NCBI RefSeq assembly: GCF_965204125.1
Contig: NZ_OZ241968.1
Coordinates: 1,364,001 to 1,428,000, forward strand
Source: Poriferisodalis sp965204125
GTDB lineage: Bacteria > Actinomycetota > Acidimicrobiia > Acidimicrobiales > Poriferisodalaceae
DNA length: 64,000 nt
Direction of reading: 5' to 3'
The translations under genes and the position numbers were made by a program. Every line of letters starts with the position of its first letter. The stretch's first letter is position 1. Below, piece by piece: positions 50,962-59,216 of the stretch. The notes below the pieces were generated by a model. The model saw only the letters and a list, made by a program, of their open reading frames with translations. It searched no databases and was not told the DNA's origin.

Positions 50962-51060
50962 ACGTCTCATCCCCACGGCGCTGCTGCGCACTCAGTTCGT
51001 GACGCTGCGGTGATCTGCGTAGCGTTATCGGCCGTGGCCCACGATGTTCCTGACCGCCAG

Positions 51061-52296
51061 ATGCCTGGCCGCGTCTTGCGGGTCGCCGTGCTGTGCATGC
51101 ACACCTCGCCGTTGCGCCAGCCCGGCAGCGGCGACGGCGGCGGCTTGAACGTATACGTGCGCGAACTCACTGCCGCGCTGGCGCATCTCGGCGTCGACTG
51201 CGACATCTACACGCGCCGCACCGATCCGTCGCAACCCGATCAGCTCGAGGTGGAGTCGGGGGTGACGGTCACACATGTCGATGCCGGTGCCCCGTCGCTC
51301 GACAAGGACGACCTGCCGGCGGTCGTTGCGGCATTTGCCGGCAGGGTCGGCGAGCACCTCGCTCGACGCCCAGTCGACGCAATTCACGCTCACTACTGGT
51401 TGAGCGGCATGGCCGGGCACCAACTGAAACACCGCTTGGACATTCCGCTGGCAGTCACGTTTCACACCCTCGGGCGCGTCAAGACGAGCACCGGCGACGC
51501 CGAGCCACGCCACCGGGGCGACGCGGAGCAACGAGTCATCGACTGCGCGGACGCCGTGTTCACCTCCGGCGACGCTGAGGCGGCCCAGCTCACGTCGCTG
51601 TACGACGTTGCGCCCGAGCGTCTCCACGTGCTGACACCCGGCGTGGACCGGGCCATGTTCGCGCCCGGCCAGCGCCATGGGGCTCGTGCAGCGATCGGCC
51701 TTCCACCGGGACCGGTGCTGCTGTTCGTGGGTCGCCTGCAGCCGCTGAAGGGCGCCGAGCTGGCCGTTGAGACGCTCGCAGCCACGAGAGCTGCCGGCGC
51801 AGCGGGCGCCCACGCCCAGCTCATCGTTGTGGGTGGGCCCAGCGGTCCGCGCGGCGAGGCCACGCTGTCCCGCCTGAAAGCCATGACCGACGAGCTGGCC
51901 GTGACAGACCACGTGCGGTTCGTCGATCCGCTCCCGCACTACCTGCTGTCGACCTATTACCGGGCCGCCGATGTGTGCTTGGTACCCAGCCGCTCAGAAT
52001 CGTTCGGGCTCGTTGCGCTCGAAGCCGCGGCGTGCGGGACACCGGTCGTCGCGTCCGACGTCGGCGGTCTGCGCGACAACGTCGTCGAGGGCAATACGGG
52101 CTACCTCATCTCCGACCGCAGCAGCGACGCGTTCGCCCGCCGGGTCATCGACATCCTCGCTGATCCGCTGCTGGCGCTGCGCCTCGGCGATGCCGGCTCT
52201 CGCCGCGCCGAGCGCCATAGCTGGCGTGCGAGTGCGGCCGCGGCGCTGGACGTGCTCGACACCGCGGCCCGGCGAGAGCTCGTCGCCTGCCTGTGA
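51061..52296 (+). CDS. mshA: MshA-like glycosyltransferase (D-inositol-3-phosphate glycosyltransferase)
   Basis: MshA transfers GlcNAc to inositol-3-phosphate, the first step of mycothiol synthesis. The roughly 411-residue GT4 enzyme shows LCMHTSPLRQPGSGDGGGLN (UDP-GlcNAc/inositol-phosphate site), HAHYWLSGMAGHQL, TFHTLGRVK, LLFVGRLQPLKGAEL and the PSRSESFGLVALEAAACGTP donor motif. The ATG at 51061 is my choice; a GTG at 51010 is also possible. The overlap with a ybjN gene recalls the conserved mshA-ybjN pair of actinobacteria. Confidence 0.88.
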   Translation: MPGRVLRVAVLCMHTSPLRQPGSGDGGGLNVYVRELTAALAHLGVDCDIYTRRTDPSQPDQLEVESGVTVTHVDAGAPSLDKDDLPAVVAAFAGRVGEHLARRPVDAIHAHYWLSGMAGHQLKHRLDIPLAVTFHTLGRVKTSTGDAEPRHRGDAEQRVIDCADAVFTSGDAEAAQLTSLYDVAPERLHVLTPGVDRAMFAPGQRHGARAAIGLPPGPVLLFVGRLQPLKGAELAVETLAATRAAGAAGAHAQLIVVGGPSGPRGEATLSRLKAMTDELAVTDHVRFVDPLPHYLLSTYYRAADVCLVPSRSESFGLVALEAAACGTPVVASDVGGLRDNVVEGNTGYLISDRSSDAFARRVIDILADPLLALRLGDAGSRRAERHSWRASAAAALDVLDTAARRELVACL

Positions 52297-52769
52297 CCCG
52301 CCGGCCGGCGTCCGACGCCGAGCTCGATCGGCTCGAGTCTCGCATGGACGATTGGCTCGCCGACTGGGCCCGCTCACAGGCCGACGGCGGCGCCGACGAG
52401 CGCCCGATGCTGCTCGACGTGACCCGTGACGAGGAGGTTCCGCGGCGCTGGTACGTGCGTCTGGCCGGGGAATCGCGCGATGTCATCGCCATCTGGCTGA
52501 CGCTACGCCAGCGCACGCTGGCGTATGAGTCCTACGTGCTCCCGACGCCGCAGCATCGAGCGGACCAGGTGGCCGACTTCATCCTGCGCCGCAACTACTC
52601 GCTGGTGGGCGCCCAATACGGCATCGGCCCCGAGGATGCCGTGTACCTGACGGGGGAGCTGCCCACCCACTGCGTCGACGAGGACGAGCTTGACCGGGTC
52701 GTCGGATCGCTCTGGGCGTACATCGAGCGTGACTTCACGACGCTGATCCGCCTCGGCTTCAAGCCATAA
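52293..52769 (+). CDS. YbjN domain-containing protein
   Basis: A 158-residue protein of the YbjN/type III chaperone-like fold. Family segments are WYVRLAGESRDVIAIWLTLR, LAYESYVLPTPQHRADQVAD and the C-terminal GSLWAYIERDFTTLIRLGF. The GTG overlaps the mshA stop by 4 bases. Genes of this type commonly follow mshA; the role in mycothiol metabolism is not defined. Confidence 0.85.
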   Translation: MTRRPASDAELDRLESRMDDWLADWARSQADGGADERPMLLDVTRDEEVPRRWYVRLAGESRDVIAIWLTLRQRTLAYESYVLPTPQHRADQVADFILRRNYSLVGAQYGIGPEDAVYLTGELPTHCVDEDELDRVVGSLWAYIERDFTTLIRLGFKP

Positions 52770-52783
52770 ACCGCGAAAATCAT

Positions 52784-52812
52784 TTGACACGTTTCATTGG
52801 TTTCTGATTGAT
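52784..52812 (+). promoter_or_regulatory. Possible sigma-70-type promoter for the proC transcript
   Basis: TTGACA (52784-52789), a 17-base spacer, then ATTGAT (52807-52812), in a locally AT-rich patch unusual for this window. The -35 is perfect and the -10 is weak. A transcript starting here would begin with the structured element at 52822-52881. Confidence 0.4.
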
Positions 52813-52821
52813 TTGATTCTT

Positions 52822-52881
52822 GCCGGGGCACTCGCCTGCAGGCCGCAGGGAAGCGTCCCACTTCACCGCGAGTGCCCCGGC
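52822..52881. repeat. 60-base cruciform element in the ybjN-proC gap
   Basis: A perfect 14-bp stem, GCCGGGGCACTCGC (52822-52835) with GCGAGTGCCCCGGC (52868-52881), encloses two small hairpins, CTGC-AGGCC-GCAG and GGGA-AGCG-TCCC. No T-run follows on either strand. It could be a structured 5' leader of proC, a REP-like mobile repeat or a terminator. Confidence 0.6.
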
Positions 52882-52932
52882 ACCGCCATTGGGCTTGGCA
52901 GCGGTCCTGATGCGGTCCGGTACCGTGACCGC

Positions 52933-53724
52933 ATGGCTGACAGCGTCGAACTGCTGATCGTCGGCGGCGGCAAGATGGGCGAAGCGCTGCTGGGCGGGTT
53001 GCTCACGGCCGGCCGCAGCGCCGAGAGCATCTGCGTCGCTGAGCCGATTGCCGCGCGCCGCGATGAGCTGGCCGATCGCTACGGCGTCGCTGTCTCCGGT
53101 GACGTCCCGGCGTCGGCCGGCGCCATCCTCGCCACCAAGCCCGACGTCATCCCGACCGTCGCCGCCGCGGTCACGGCCGCCGGCACCGAGCGCATCCTCT
53201 CGATCGCTGCCGGAGTCACGCTCTCGACGCTCGACACCGCTGCAGGCACCGGCACCCCGATCGTGCGCGCCATGCCGAACACGCCCGCACTGGTGTCGGA
53301 GGGCGCGGCGGCGATCTGCGGCAACGACCGAGCCTCCGAAGACGACCTCGGATGGGCCGAGGAGATTCTTGGTGCCGTAGGACGTGTTGTGCGCGTCCCC
53401 GAGCACCTGATGGATGCGGTGACCGGTCTGTCTGGGTCCGGACCGGCGTATGTGTTCCTGGTGGCCGAGGCAATGATCGAGGCGGGCGTGCTCATGGGCC
53501 TGGGCCGACCGGTGGCGGCGGAATTGGCCAACCAGACACTGCTGGGTGCCGCGACGCTGCTGGCCGAGGGACGTTCGCCGGCCGATCTGCGAGCCGACGT
53601 GACGTCGCCGGGCGGCACGACGGCGGCCGGGCTCCGCGAGCTGGAGGGCCACGGCGTGCGTGCCGCATTCGCTGCGGCCGTCGAAGCAGCCACGCGCCGC
53701 TCCGCCGAACTCGGCTCGGCGTGA
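52933..53724 (+). CDS. proC: Pyrroline-5-carboxylate reductase
   Basis: Last step of proline synthesis (P5C to proline with NAD(P)H). The 263-residue product has the N-terminal Rossmann motif IVGGGKMGEALLGGLL, the RAMPNTPALVSEGAAAICGN segment, the AVTGLSGSGPAYVFLVAEA substrate loop and the C-terminal DVTSPGGTTAAGLRELEG. The ATG at 52933 lies downstream of the cruciform element; the frame is open before it, but that part codes the repeat and is not conserved. Confidence 0.95.
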   Translation: MADSVELLIVGGGKMGEALLGGLLTAGRSAESICVAEPIAARRDELADRYGVAVSGDVPASAGAILATKPDVIPTVAAAVTAAGTERILSIAAGVTLSTLDTAAGTGTPIVRAMPNTPALVSEGAAAICGNDRASEDDLGWAEEILGAVGRVVRVPEHLMDAVTGLSGSGPAYVFLVAEAMIEAGVLMGLGRPVAAELANQTLLGAATLLAEGRSPADLRADVTSPGGTTAAGLRELEGHGVRAAFAAAVEAATRRSAELGSA

Positions 53725-53758
53725 TCGAGCGCCCGCGACGACGAGCCGGCCCCTAGCC

Positions 53759-54583
53759 ATGACAGGTTTCGACACGATCACGTGCCTGAGTGATCTGGGC
53801 ACCGCAGACGAGTCGGTGGGCGTCATTCACTCGATCGTGCGACAGGCCGCTCCCCATGCCGCCGTGATCGACTTGTGCCACGAGATCGATCCGGGCGATA
53901 CGCGCACGGCTGCCTTGATGCTGGCGCGCAGCGTGTCGCACCTAGCGCCGGGCGTGGTGCTCGCATCGGTCGGACGCCGTTTGGACAGGCCCGCCATCGC
54001 CGTCTCGGTCGGCGACGGCCAGTCGATGCTGGTCGGCCCCGACAACGGAGTGCTCGCCGCTGCCACCGCCGCGGTCGGCGGCGCGGACATCGCAGTGCGC
54101 ATCGAGTCCGCCGGCTGCGGCGATCCCCAATCCGTGCTTCACCCGGCGCGCGATGTGCTCGCGCCCGCAACCGGCCGACTGGCGGCAGGAGAGCCGATTG
54201 AAGCCCTGGGCGCGCCGATCGACCCCTCGCTGCTGCTGCCGTCGCTCGTTGCCGTGCCCCGCGTCGAAGACGACGGTTCCGTGACCGCCGAAGTGCTGTC
54301 TGTCACGCGCTGGGGCACGGTGCAGCTCAACGTCGACCGCGAGACGCTGGCGACCCTCGGCGATCTCCTGGTCATGGAATGGACTGCAAGCGCGAGTGCG
54401 TCACAGCCCGGGGAAGCGAATTCGCAGTCGGTCCGGCTGGCGGCGGCGGGCTCGGCGGGCTCGGGCAGCCTTGGGTTGTGCGACGATCCTTTCGGCCTGC
54501 TCGAGTTGACGGTCGCCGGCGGGAGCGCCGTTCATCTCGGCTTCGCGGTGGGCGCCGAAGTCCGGCTGCGCGCTGCTGCATGA
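53759..54583 (+). CDS. S-adenosyl-L-methionine hydrolase (adenosine-forming), DUF62 family
   Basis: A 274-residue member of the SAM hydroxide adenosyltransferase/fluorinase-like family, which splits SAM into adenosine and methionine. Visible signatures are the start MTGFDTITCLSDLGTADESV (SAM-site Asp), DLCHEIDPGDTRTAALMLAR, and VGPDNGVLAAA, followed by the C-terminal barrel with GTVQLNVDR. The residues that define halogenases are not evident. The start is the ATG at 53759. Confidence 0.83.
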   Translation: MTGFDTITCLSDLGTADESVGVIHSIVRQAAPHAAVIDLCHEIDPGDTRTAALMLARSVSHLAPGVVLASVGRRLDRPAIAVSVGDGQSMLVGPDNGVLAAATAAVGGADIAVRIESAGCGDPQSVLHPARDVLAPATGRLAAGEPIEALGAPIDPSLLLPSLVAVPRVEDDGSVTAEVLSVTRWGTVQLNVDRETLATLGDLLVMEWTASASASQPGEANSQSVRLAAAGSAGSGSLGLCDDPFGLLELTVAGGSAVHLGFAVGAEVRLRAAA

Positions 54584-54592
54584 GAAGGTGAC

Positions 54593-54682
54593 ATGAGGCC
54601 TCGAACAGCACTCGTGCTGGCCGTGCTCGCGGCGGTCATCCTGCTCGCCGCCACCATCCAACTGCTCGTAGCCCTCGACTGA
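54593..54682 (+). CDS. 29-residue single-helix membrane protein
   Basis: A short gene, MRPRTALVLAVLAAVILLAA followed by TIQLLVALD and a TGA. It has a basic N terminus (two Arg) and one TM helix. A GAGAAGGTG ribosome site lies 4-9 bases before the ATG, and the SAM hydrolase stop codon is 9 bases upstream, so it reads as the last gene of that transcript. No family is recognised. Confidence 0.6.
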   Translation: MRPRTALVLAVLAAVILLAATIQLLVALD

Positions 54683-54790
54683 CCGCCCTGTGGCCCCATT
54701 TGCTGAGCGATCTTTCGTTGAACGCGTGGAAACGGGGTGCCGGATCGGCGAGACTGTGCGGGCCGCATTTCCGAACCCTGGGTAATCCGC

Positions 54791-56050
54791 GTGTCCATCG
54801 TTGTCATGGGCGTGAGCCATCGCAGCGCACCGCTTGAGCTATTGGAGCGCTGCACGGTTGGCGCCGCCGACGTGCCGAAACGACTTGCTGATCTCGCATC
54901 GTGCGCGAACGTCAGCGAGGCGGTCGTCGTGTCCACCTGCAACCGCACCGAGGCCTACGTCGTGGCCGAGAAATTCCATGCGGCGTTCGGCGAGATGCGC
55001 GATTTCTTCTGCACGCTGTCGGGTGCGGCACCCGCTGAGCTGTCCGACCATCTCTACGTCCACTACGACGACGACGCGGCGCGTCACCTGTTCCGTGTGG
55101 CCAGCGGTCTGGAATCCGCCGTGGTCGGGGAGCACGAGATCTTGGGCCAGGTCCGCACTGCATGGGACACGGCACGAACCGAGGGCACCGCGGGCGCGGT
55201 GCTCAACGGACTGTTCCGACACAGCATCAGTGCCGGCAAGCGCGCACGCACCGAGACCGGCATCGCGCGGGGGACGGCGTCGATCAGTCACGCGGCAGTG
55301 AGCATGGCCAAGAGCCATCTCGGCACCTTGGAGCGTGCTCAAGTGCTTGTCGTGGGAGCCGGCGAAATGGCCGAGGGCATGATCGTTGCGCTTGCGGCAG
55401 CCGGTCCTGCGGCGGTGCAGGTCGCCAACCGCACGCCTTCGCATGCCGAGGCCTTGGCAGCTCGGGTCGGAGGCCATCACTTGCCGCTCGGAAGCCTGGA
55501 AGATGCGTTGGTCGAGGTCGATCTGCTGCTGACGTCCACTGGTGCCAGTTCGGTGATCGTCGACCACGCCAGCGTCGGAGCGATCATCGAGCGACGCGCC
55601 GGCCGACCGCTGCTGATCGTGGACATCGCCGTACCTCGCGATGTCGACCCGGCCGTGGCCCGCCTGCCGGGCGTCACCCTCCTCGACATGGACGACCTGT
55701 CCCGGTTCGCCGAGGTCGGCCAGGCGGGCCGGCAAGCGGAGGTGGCGGCGGTCGAATCGATCCTGGCCGATGAGACGGAGCGTTTCTCCGCCGACCGCAC
55801 CGCCCGGGAGATGGCACCGCTCATCGAATCGCTGCGCGGCAGGGCTGAGGCAGTGCGTCAATCCGAGCTGGCACGTGCGCTGGCGGCTCACCCCGATCTC
55901 GACGACGACGCACGCGAGGCGCTCGAGCGTGCAACCGCCGCGCTCGTCAGCAAGCTGATGCATCAGCCCACCGTGGCGTTGAAGTCCGCGGCAGGCAAGG
56001 CCAAGGGCGACCGGCTCGCAGACTCAGTGCGCGACCTGTTCGATCTGTAG
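54791..56050 (+). CDS. hemA: Glutamyl-tRNA reductase
   Basis: Reduces glutamyl-tRNA to glutamate-1-semialdehyde, the first step of C5 tetrapyrrole synthesis. The 419-residue protein starts VSIVVMGVSHRSAPLELLER (GTG at 54791). It has the catalytic Cys in VVVSTCNRTEAY, HLFRVASGLESAVVGEHEIL, the NADPH fold VLVVGAGEMAEGM and the C-terminal dimerisation helix. It heads the hemA-hemC-hemD-hemL group. Confidence 0.96.
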   Translation: MSIVVMGVSHRSAPLELLERCTVGAADVPKRLADLASCANVSEAVVVSTCNRTEAYVVAEKFHAAFGEMRDFFCTLSGAAPAELSDHLYVHYDDDAARHLFRVASGLESAVVGEHEILGQVRTAWDTARTEGTAGAVLNGLFRHSISAGKRARTETGIARGTASISHAAVSMAKSHLGTLERAQVLVVGAGEMAEGMIVALAAAGPAAVQVANRTPSHAEALAARVGGHHLPLGSLEDALVEVDLLLTSTGASSVIVDHASVGAIIERRAGRPLLIVDIAVPRDVDPAVARLPGVTLLDMDDLSRFAEVGQAGRQAEVAAVESILADETERFSADRTAREMAPLIESLRGRAEAVRQSELARALAAHPDLDDDAREALERATAALVSKLMHQPTVALKSAAGKAKGDRLADSVRDLFDL

Positions 56051-56061
56051 AACTTGATCGC

Positions 56062-56955
56062 GTGAGGATCGCGACACGATCGAGCCCGCTGGCGACTTGG
56101 CAGGCGCGCGCCGTCACCGCCGCGCTGGAGGCAGCCGGAGCTTCCCGGGGCGACATCGAGCTCGTGCCCGTGAGCACAACGGGCGATCTCGACTTGTCCA
56201 CGCCGATCTCGGAAATGTCGGGCAGGGGCGTGTTCGTGACCGAGGTGCAAGCAGCGGTGCTGGACGGCCGCGCCGACATCGCCGTACACAGTGCCAAGGA
56301 CATGCGCTCCGAGCCGACCCCGGGCCTGACGCTGGCAGGCTGCCTGGTGAGGGGCGACTCGTGCGACGCGCTCGTCGGCCTGGCGCTCGATGAGATTCCC
56401 CGCGGCGGGGTCGTGGCAACCGGATCACAGCGCCGCCAGTGCCAGCTAGCGGCACTCCGCGGTGATCTGCGCTTCACCGGTCTGCGCGGCAACATGGCTC
56501 GTCGCATCGCCGCGGTCGCCCAGCCCGACGTCGACGCCGTGATCGTGGCAGCGGCGGCGCTTGAACGTCTCGGCGAATCTCACCGGATCGCACAGCGATT
56601 CAGCCCCGACGAGATCGTGCCTCAAGCCGGCCAGGGCGCCATCGCGATCGAGCACCGCACCGGCGACGCTGACGCGGCTGCTGCCGCTGGCGCGATCATC
56701 GACGAGGTGACGACACGATGCGTTCACGCCGAGCGCGCGTTCTTGCGAACGCTGGGCGGCGGCTGCGATCTGCCCACGGGCGCCCATGCCACCGTCGATG
56801 CCGACGGGAACATGGCCATGACCGCTGTTCTGGCCACCGCAGACCGGGACAGTGTGATGCGTGCGTCAGGCCGCCACCTCGACGGCGAGATCCTCGGCGT
56901 AGCGCTCGCCACTGAATTGCTCGCCCGTGTCGACTCCGCAGAGCTGAAAGCGTGA
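56062..56955 (+). CDS. hemC: Porphobilinogen deaminase (hydroxymethylbilane synthase)
   Basis: Condenses four porphobilinogens into hydroxymethylbilane. The 297-residue product has the N-terminal RIATRSSPLATWQA, the VHSAKDM loop with the catalytic Asp region, GSQRRQCQLAALRGDLRFTG and RGN, and LGGGCDLPTGAHA, whose Cys carries the dipyrromethane cofactor. GTG start, 11 bases after hemA. Confidence 0.96.
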   Translation: MRIATRSSPLATWQARAVTAALEAAGASRGDIELVPVSTTGDLDLSTPISEMSGRGVFVTEVQAAVLDGRADIAVHSAKDMRSEPTPGLTLAGCLVRGDSCDALVGLALDEIPRGGVVATGSQRRQCQLAALRGDLRFTGLRGNMARRIAAVAQPDVDAVIVAAAALERLGESHRIAQRFSPDEIVPQAGQGAIAIEHRTGDADAAAAAGAIIDEVTTRCVHAERAFLRTLGGGCDLPTGAHATVDADGNMAMTAVLATADRDSVMRASGRHLDGEILGVALATELLARVDSAELKA

Positions 56956-57003
56956 TGTCCCCCCGCGACCTTCTGATCTGCGCGCGGGATCGTTAGTGAC
57001 CCG

Positions 57004-57759
57004 GTGGCTGCGGATCTCGCCGGTCGCACGGTTGTTGTCACAAGGGCCTCGCACCAGGCCGGCCCGCTGGCCACGGCGTTGCGCGAGCGCGGGGCGACGG
57101 TGGTGGTGGCGCCCGCGATTGCGGTGGTGCCCCCGCTCGACGGCGGCCAGCCGCTCGACGATGCCCTGCTGCGGCTCGAGCAGTACAGCTGGGTCGCGTT
57201 CACCTCGTCGAACGCCGTGGCAGCCACGTTCGCTCGTGCCGACCGGCGCGGCGTTCGACGCCGCTTCGCACGCATTCGCACAGCGGCTGTCGGACCTTCC
57301 ACGGCCGTGCGCGTCGAGGCCGAGATCAACCGCCCGGTCACGCTGGTGCCGGAACGACACGACGCTGCCGGGCTTGCCGAAGCCTTTCCCGAACCCGGCG
57401 AGGATGACTGGTGCTTTGTACCCCAGTCATCACAGGCCCGGCCGGAACTGGTCGACGGGCTGCGTGCCCGCGGCTGGAACGTCGATGCCGTGAGCGCATA
57501 CCGCATCGTCACGCCCACGCTGTCCGATCATCTGGTCGCGGATGTGTCCGGCGCAGACGCCGTGACATTCGCCTCGCCCTCCGCTGTGCGCGGTCATATG
57601 TCGCAGATCAGCGGCAACGCCGTCACCGGTGAAGTGGTCTGCATTGGCGGCACGACAGCGGCTGCGTGCGCCGAGGAGAACCTGCCGGTGGCCGCAACCG
57701 CTGCACGTCCCACCGACGAGGAACTGGTTGAGGCCGTCGTTGCCGCAGTGCACGGCTGA
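57004..57759 (+). CDS. hemD: Uroporphyrinogen-III synthase
   Basis: Closes and inverts ring D of hydroxymethylbilane. The family is poorly conserved, but the 251-residue product has the expected two-lobe pattern: TVVVTRASHQAGPLATALRE at the start, WVAFTSSNAVAATF near residue 60, DAVTFASPSAVRGHM near residue 185 and VVCIGGTTAAACAE near residue 215. Its position between hemC and hemL supports the call. Confidence 0.88.
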   Translation: MAADLAGRTVVVTRASHQAGPLATALRERGATVVVAPAIAVVPPLDGGQPLDDALLRLEQYSWVAFTSSNAVAATFARADRRGVRRRFARIRTAAVGPSTAVRVEAEINRPVTLVPERHDAAGLAEAFPEPGEDDWCFVPQSSQARPELVDGLRARGWNVDAVSAYRIVTPTLSDHLVADVSGADAVTFASPSAVRGHMSQISGNAVTGEVVCIGGTTAAACAEENLPVAATAARPTDEELVEAVVAAVHG

Positions 57760-57801
57760 TGCAGCCCCGGTGCAACGGCGGCACCCCTACGCTGCGGGGC
57801 C

Positions 57802-59091
57802 GTGACCGAGCCGCATTGGACCAACGCCGAGCTGTTCGAGGCCGCTCAACGTGTGATTCCCGGTGGAGTGAATTCGCCGGTGCGGGCATTCGGGTCTGTC
57901 GGCGGCACGCCGTACTTCGTTGCGCGAGCCGAAGGGCCGTACGTCTTCGACGTCGCGGGCCGCCGGTATCTCGACTTCGTGCAGTCCTACGGCGCGATCA
58001 TCCTCGGCCACGCTCATCCGGCCGTGACTGAAGCCGTCGCGACGGCCGCGGCCGACGGGACGTCGTACGGCGCGCCCACGCAGCGCGAGGTGCTGCTTGC
58101 CGAGTTGATCGCAGAGGCCGCGCCCGGCGTGGAGCAGGTGCGCCTGGTGAGCAGCGGCACTGAGGCCGCCATGACCGCGGTGCGACTCGCACGGGGTTAC
58201 ACCGGACGACCGCGGATCGTGAAATTTGCTGGCTGCTACCACGGCCACGCTGACGCGCTGCTGGCGGCGGGCGGCAGCGGCGTGGCCACGCTGGGCCTGT
58301 CCGGTTCGGACGGGGTACCGCCGAGCGCCGTGGCCGACACGGTGGTCGCGCCCTACAACGAGGTACCCGAGCTTGACGACCAAGTGGCGGCGGTCATCGT
58401 GGAACCGGTGGCGGCGAACATGGGCGTGGTGCCGCCCGTGCCCGGATTCCTGGGGGGCCTGCGTGCCGCCTGCGACGAAGCGGGCGCACTGCTGATCTTC
58501 GATGAGGTCATCACCGGCTTCCGCCTCGGCCGTGGCGGTGCCGCCGAGCATTTCGGCGTGACGCCCGACATCTCGTGCTTCGGCAAGGTCATCGGCGGCG
58601 GCCTGCCCATCGGCGCCCTCGGCGCAAGCACCGAGATCATGCAGACGCTGGCCCCGACGGGCGCCGTGTACCAAGCCGGCACGCTGTCCGGAAACCCCCT
58701 CGCCACCGCGGCGGGGCTGGCTGCGCTCGAGCAGCTCACGCCGGCGGCCTATGCGGAGCTGCAGGCCCGCGCCGGTCAGTTCGCCGACGGCTTGCGCGCA
58801 GCACTGACGCGATCAGGCTTCGACGCCGCTGTCATCCAGGTCGGCACGCTCGTGGGCCTGTACTGCGGCCCAGTCGCCGGGCCGGGCTGGGTCGCGGCCG
58901 ACTACGACGACGCCCGCACCACCGATGAGCAGGCCTACGCCCGCCTGCATGCCGAGCTGCTCCGGCGCGGTGTGGCATTCGCGCCCGGTGCCTACGAGGC
59001 GATCTTCGTCGGCCTCGCCCACACGCCCGACGTCATCGACGAAACCCTCACCGACATCGCCGACGCCGCCTCAGCCGCGGCGAATGCATAG
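57802..59091 (+). CDS. hemL: Glutamate-1-semialdehyde 2,1-aminomutase
   Basis: A PLP enzyme converting glutamate-1-semialdehyde to 5-aminolevulinate. The 429-residue protein has RVIPGGVNSPVRAFGSVGG, LVSSGTEAAMTAVRLARG, LLIFDEVITGFRLGRGG and the PLP-lysine segment SCFGKVIGGGLPIGALG. A hemB gene, often found between hemD and hemL, is not present in the window. Confidence 0.96.
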   Translation: MTEPHWTNAELFEAAQRVIPGGVNSPVRAFGSVGGTPYFVARAEGPYVFDVAGRRYLDFVQSYGAIILGHAHPAVTEAVATAAADGTSYGAPTQREVLLAELIAEAAPGVEQVRLVSSGTEAAMTAVRLARGYTGRPRIVKFAGCYHGHADALLAAGGSGVATLGLSGSDGVPPSAVADTVVAPYNEVPELDDQVAAVIVEPVAANMGVVPPVPGFLGGLRAACDEAGALLIFDEVITGFRLGRGGAAEHFGVTPDISCFGKVIGGGLPIGALGASTEIMQTLAPTGAVYQAGTLSGNPLATAAGLAALEQLTPAAYAELQARAGQFADGLRAALTRSGFDAAVIQVGTLVGLYCGPVAGPGWVAADYDDARTTDEQAYARLHAELLRRGVAFAPGAYEAIFVGLAHTPDVIDETLTDIADAASAAANA

Positions 59092-59216
59092 CTGGCCGCA
59101 GCCGAGTGCGCCGACCAAGTGAGATTGCGCACATGATTCAGACTCCTCATATTCTCTAGAGCCTGATTTCTGCTGAGCTCGCTCCGCGAACTCCCGGTGA
59201 CGTAAGGAGAGGTTGG

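Noticed and set aside
52780..53826. A long minus-strand frame opposite proC
   Set aside because: proC has all its motifs. The antisense frame starts within the next gene and has no ribosome site or homology.
53759..54583. A fluorinase or chlorinase for the DUF62 protein
   Set aside because: The sequence looks like the common SAM hydrolases and no halide-site insertion loop is evident.
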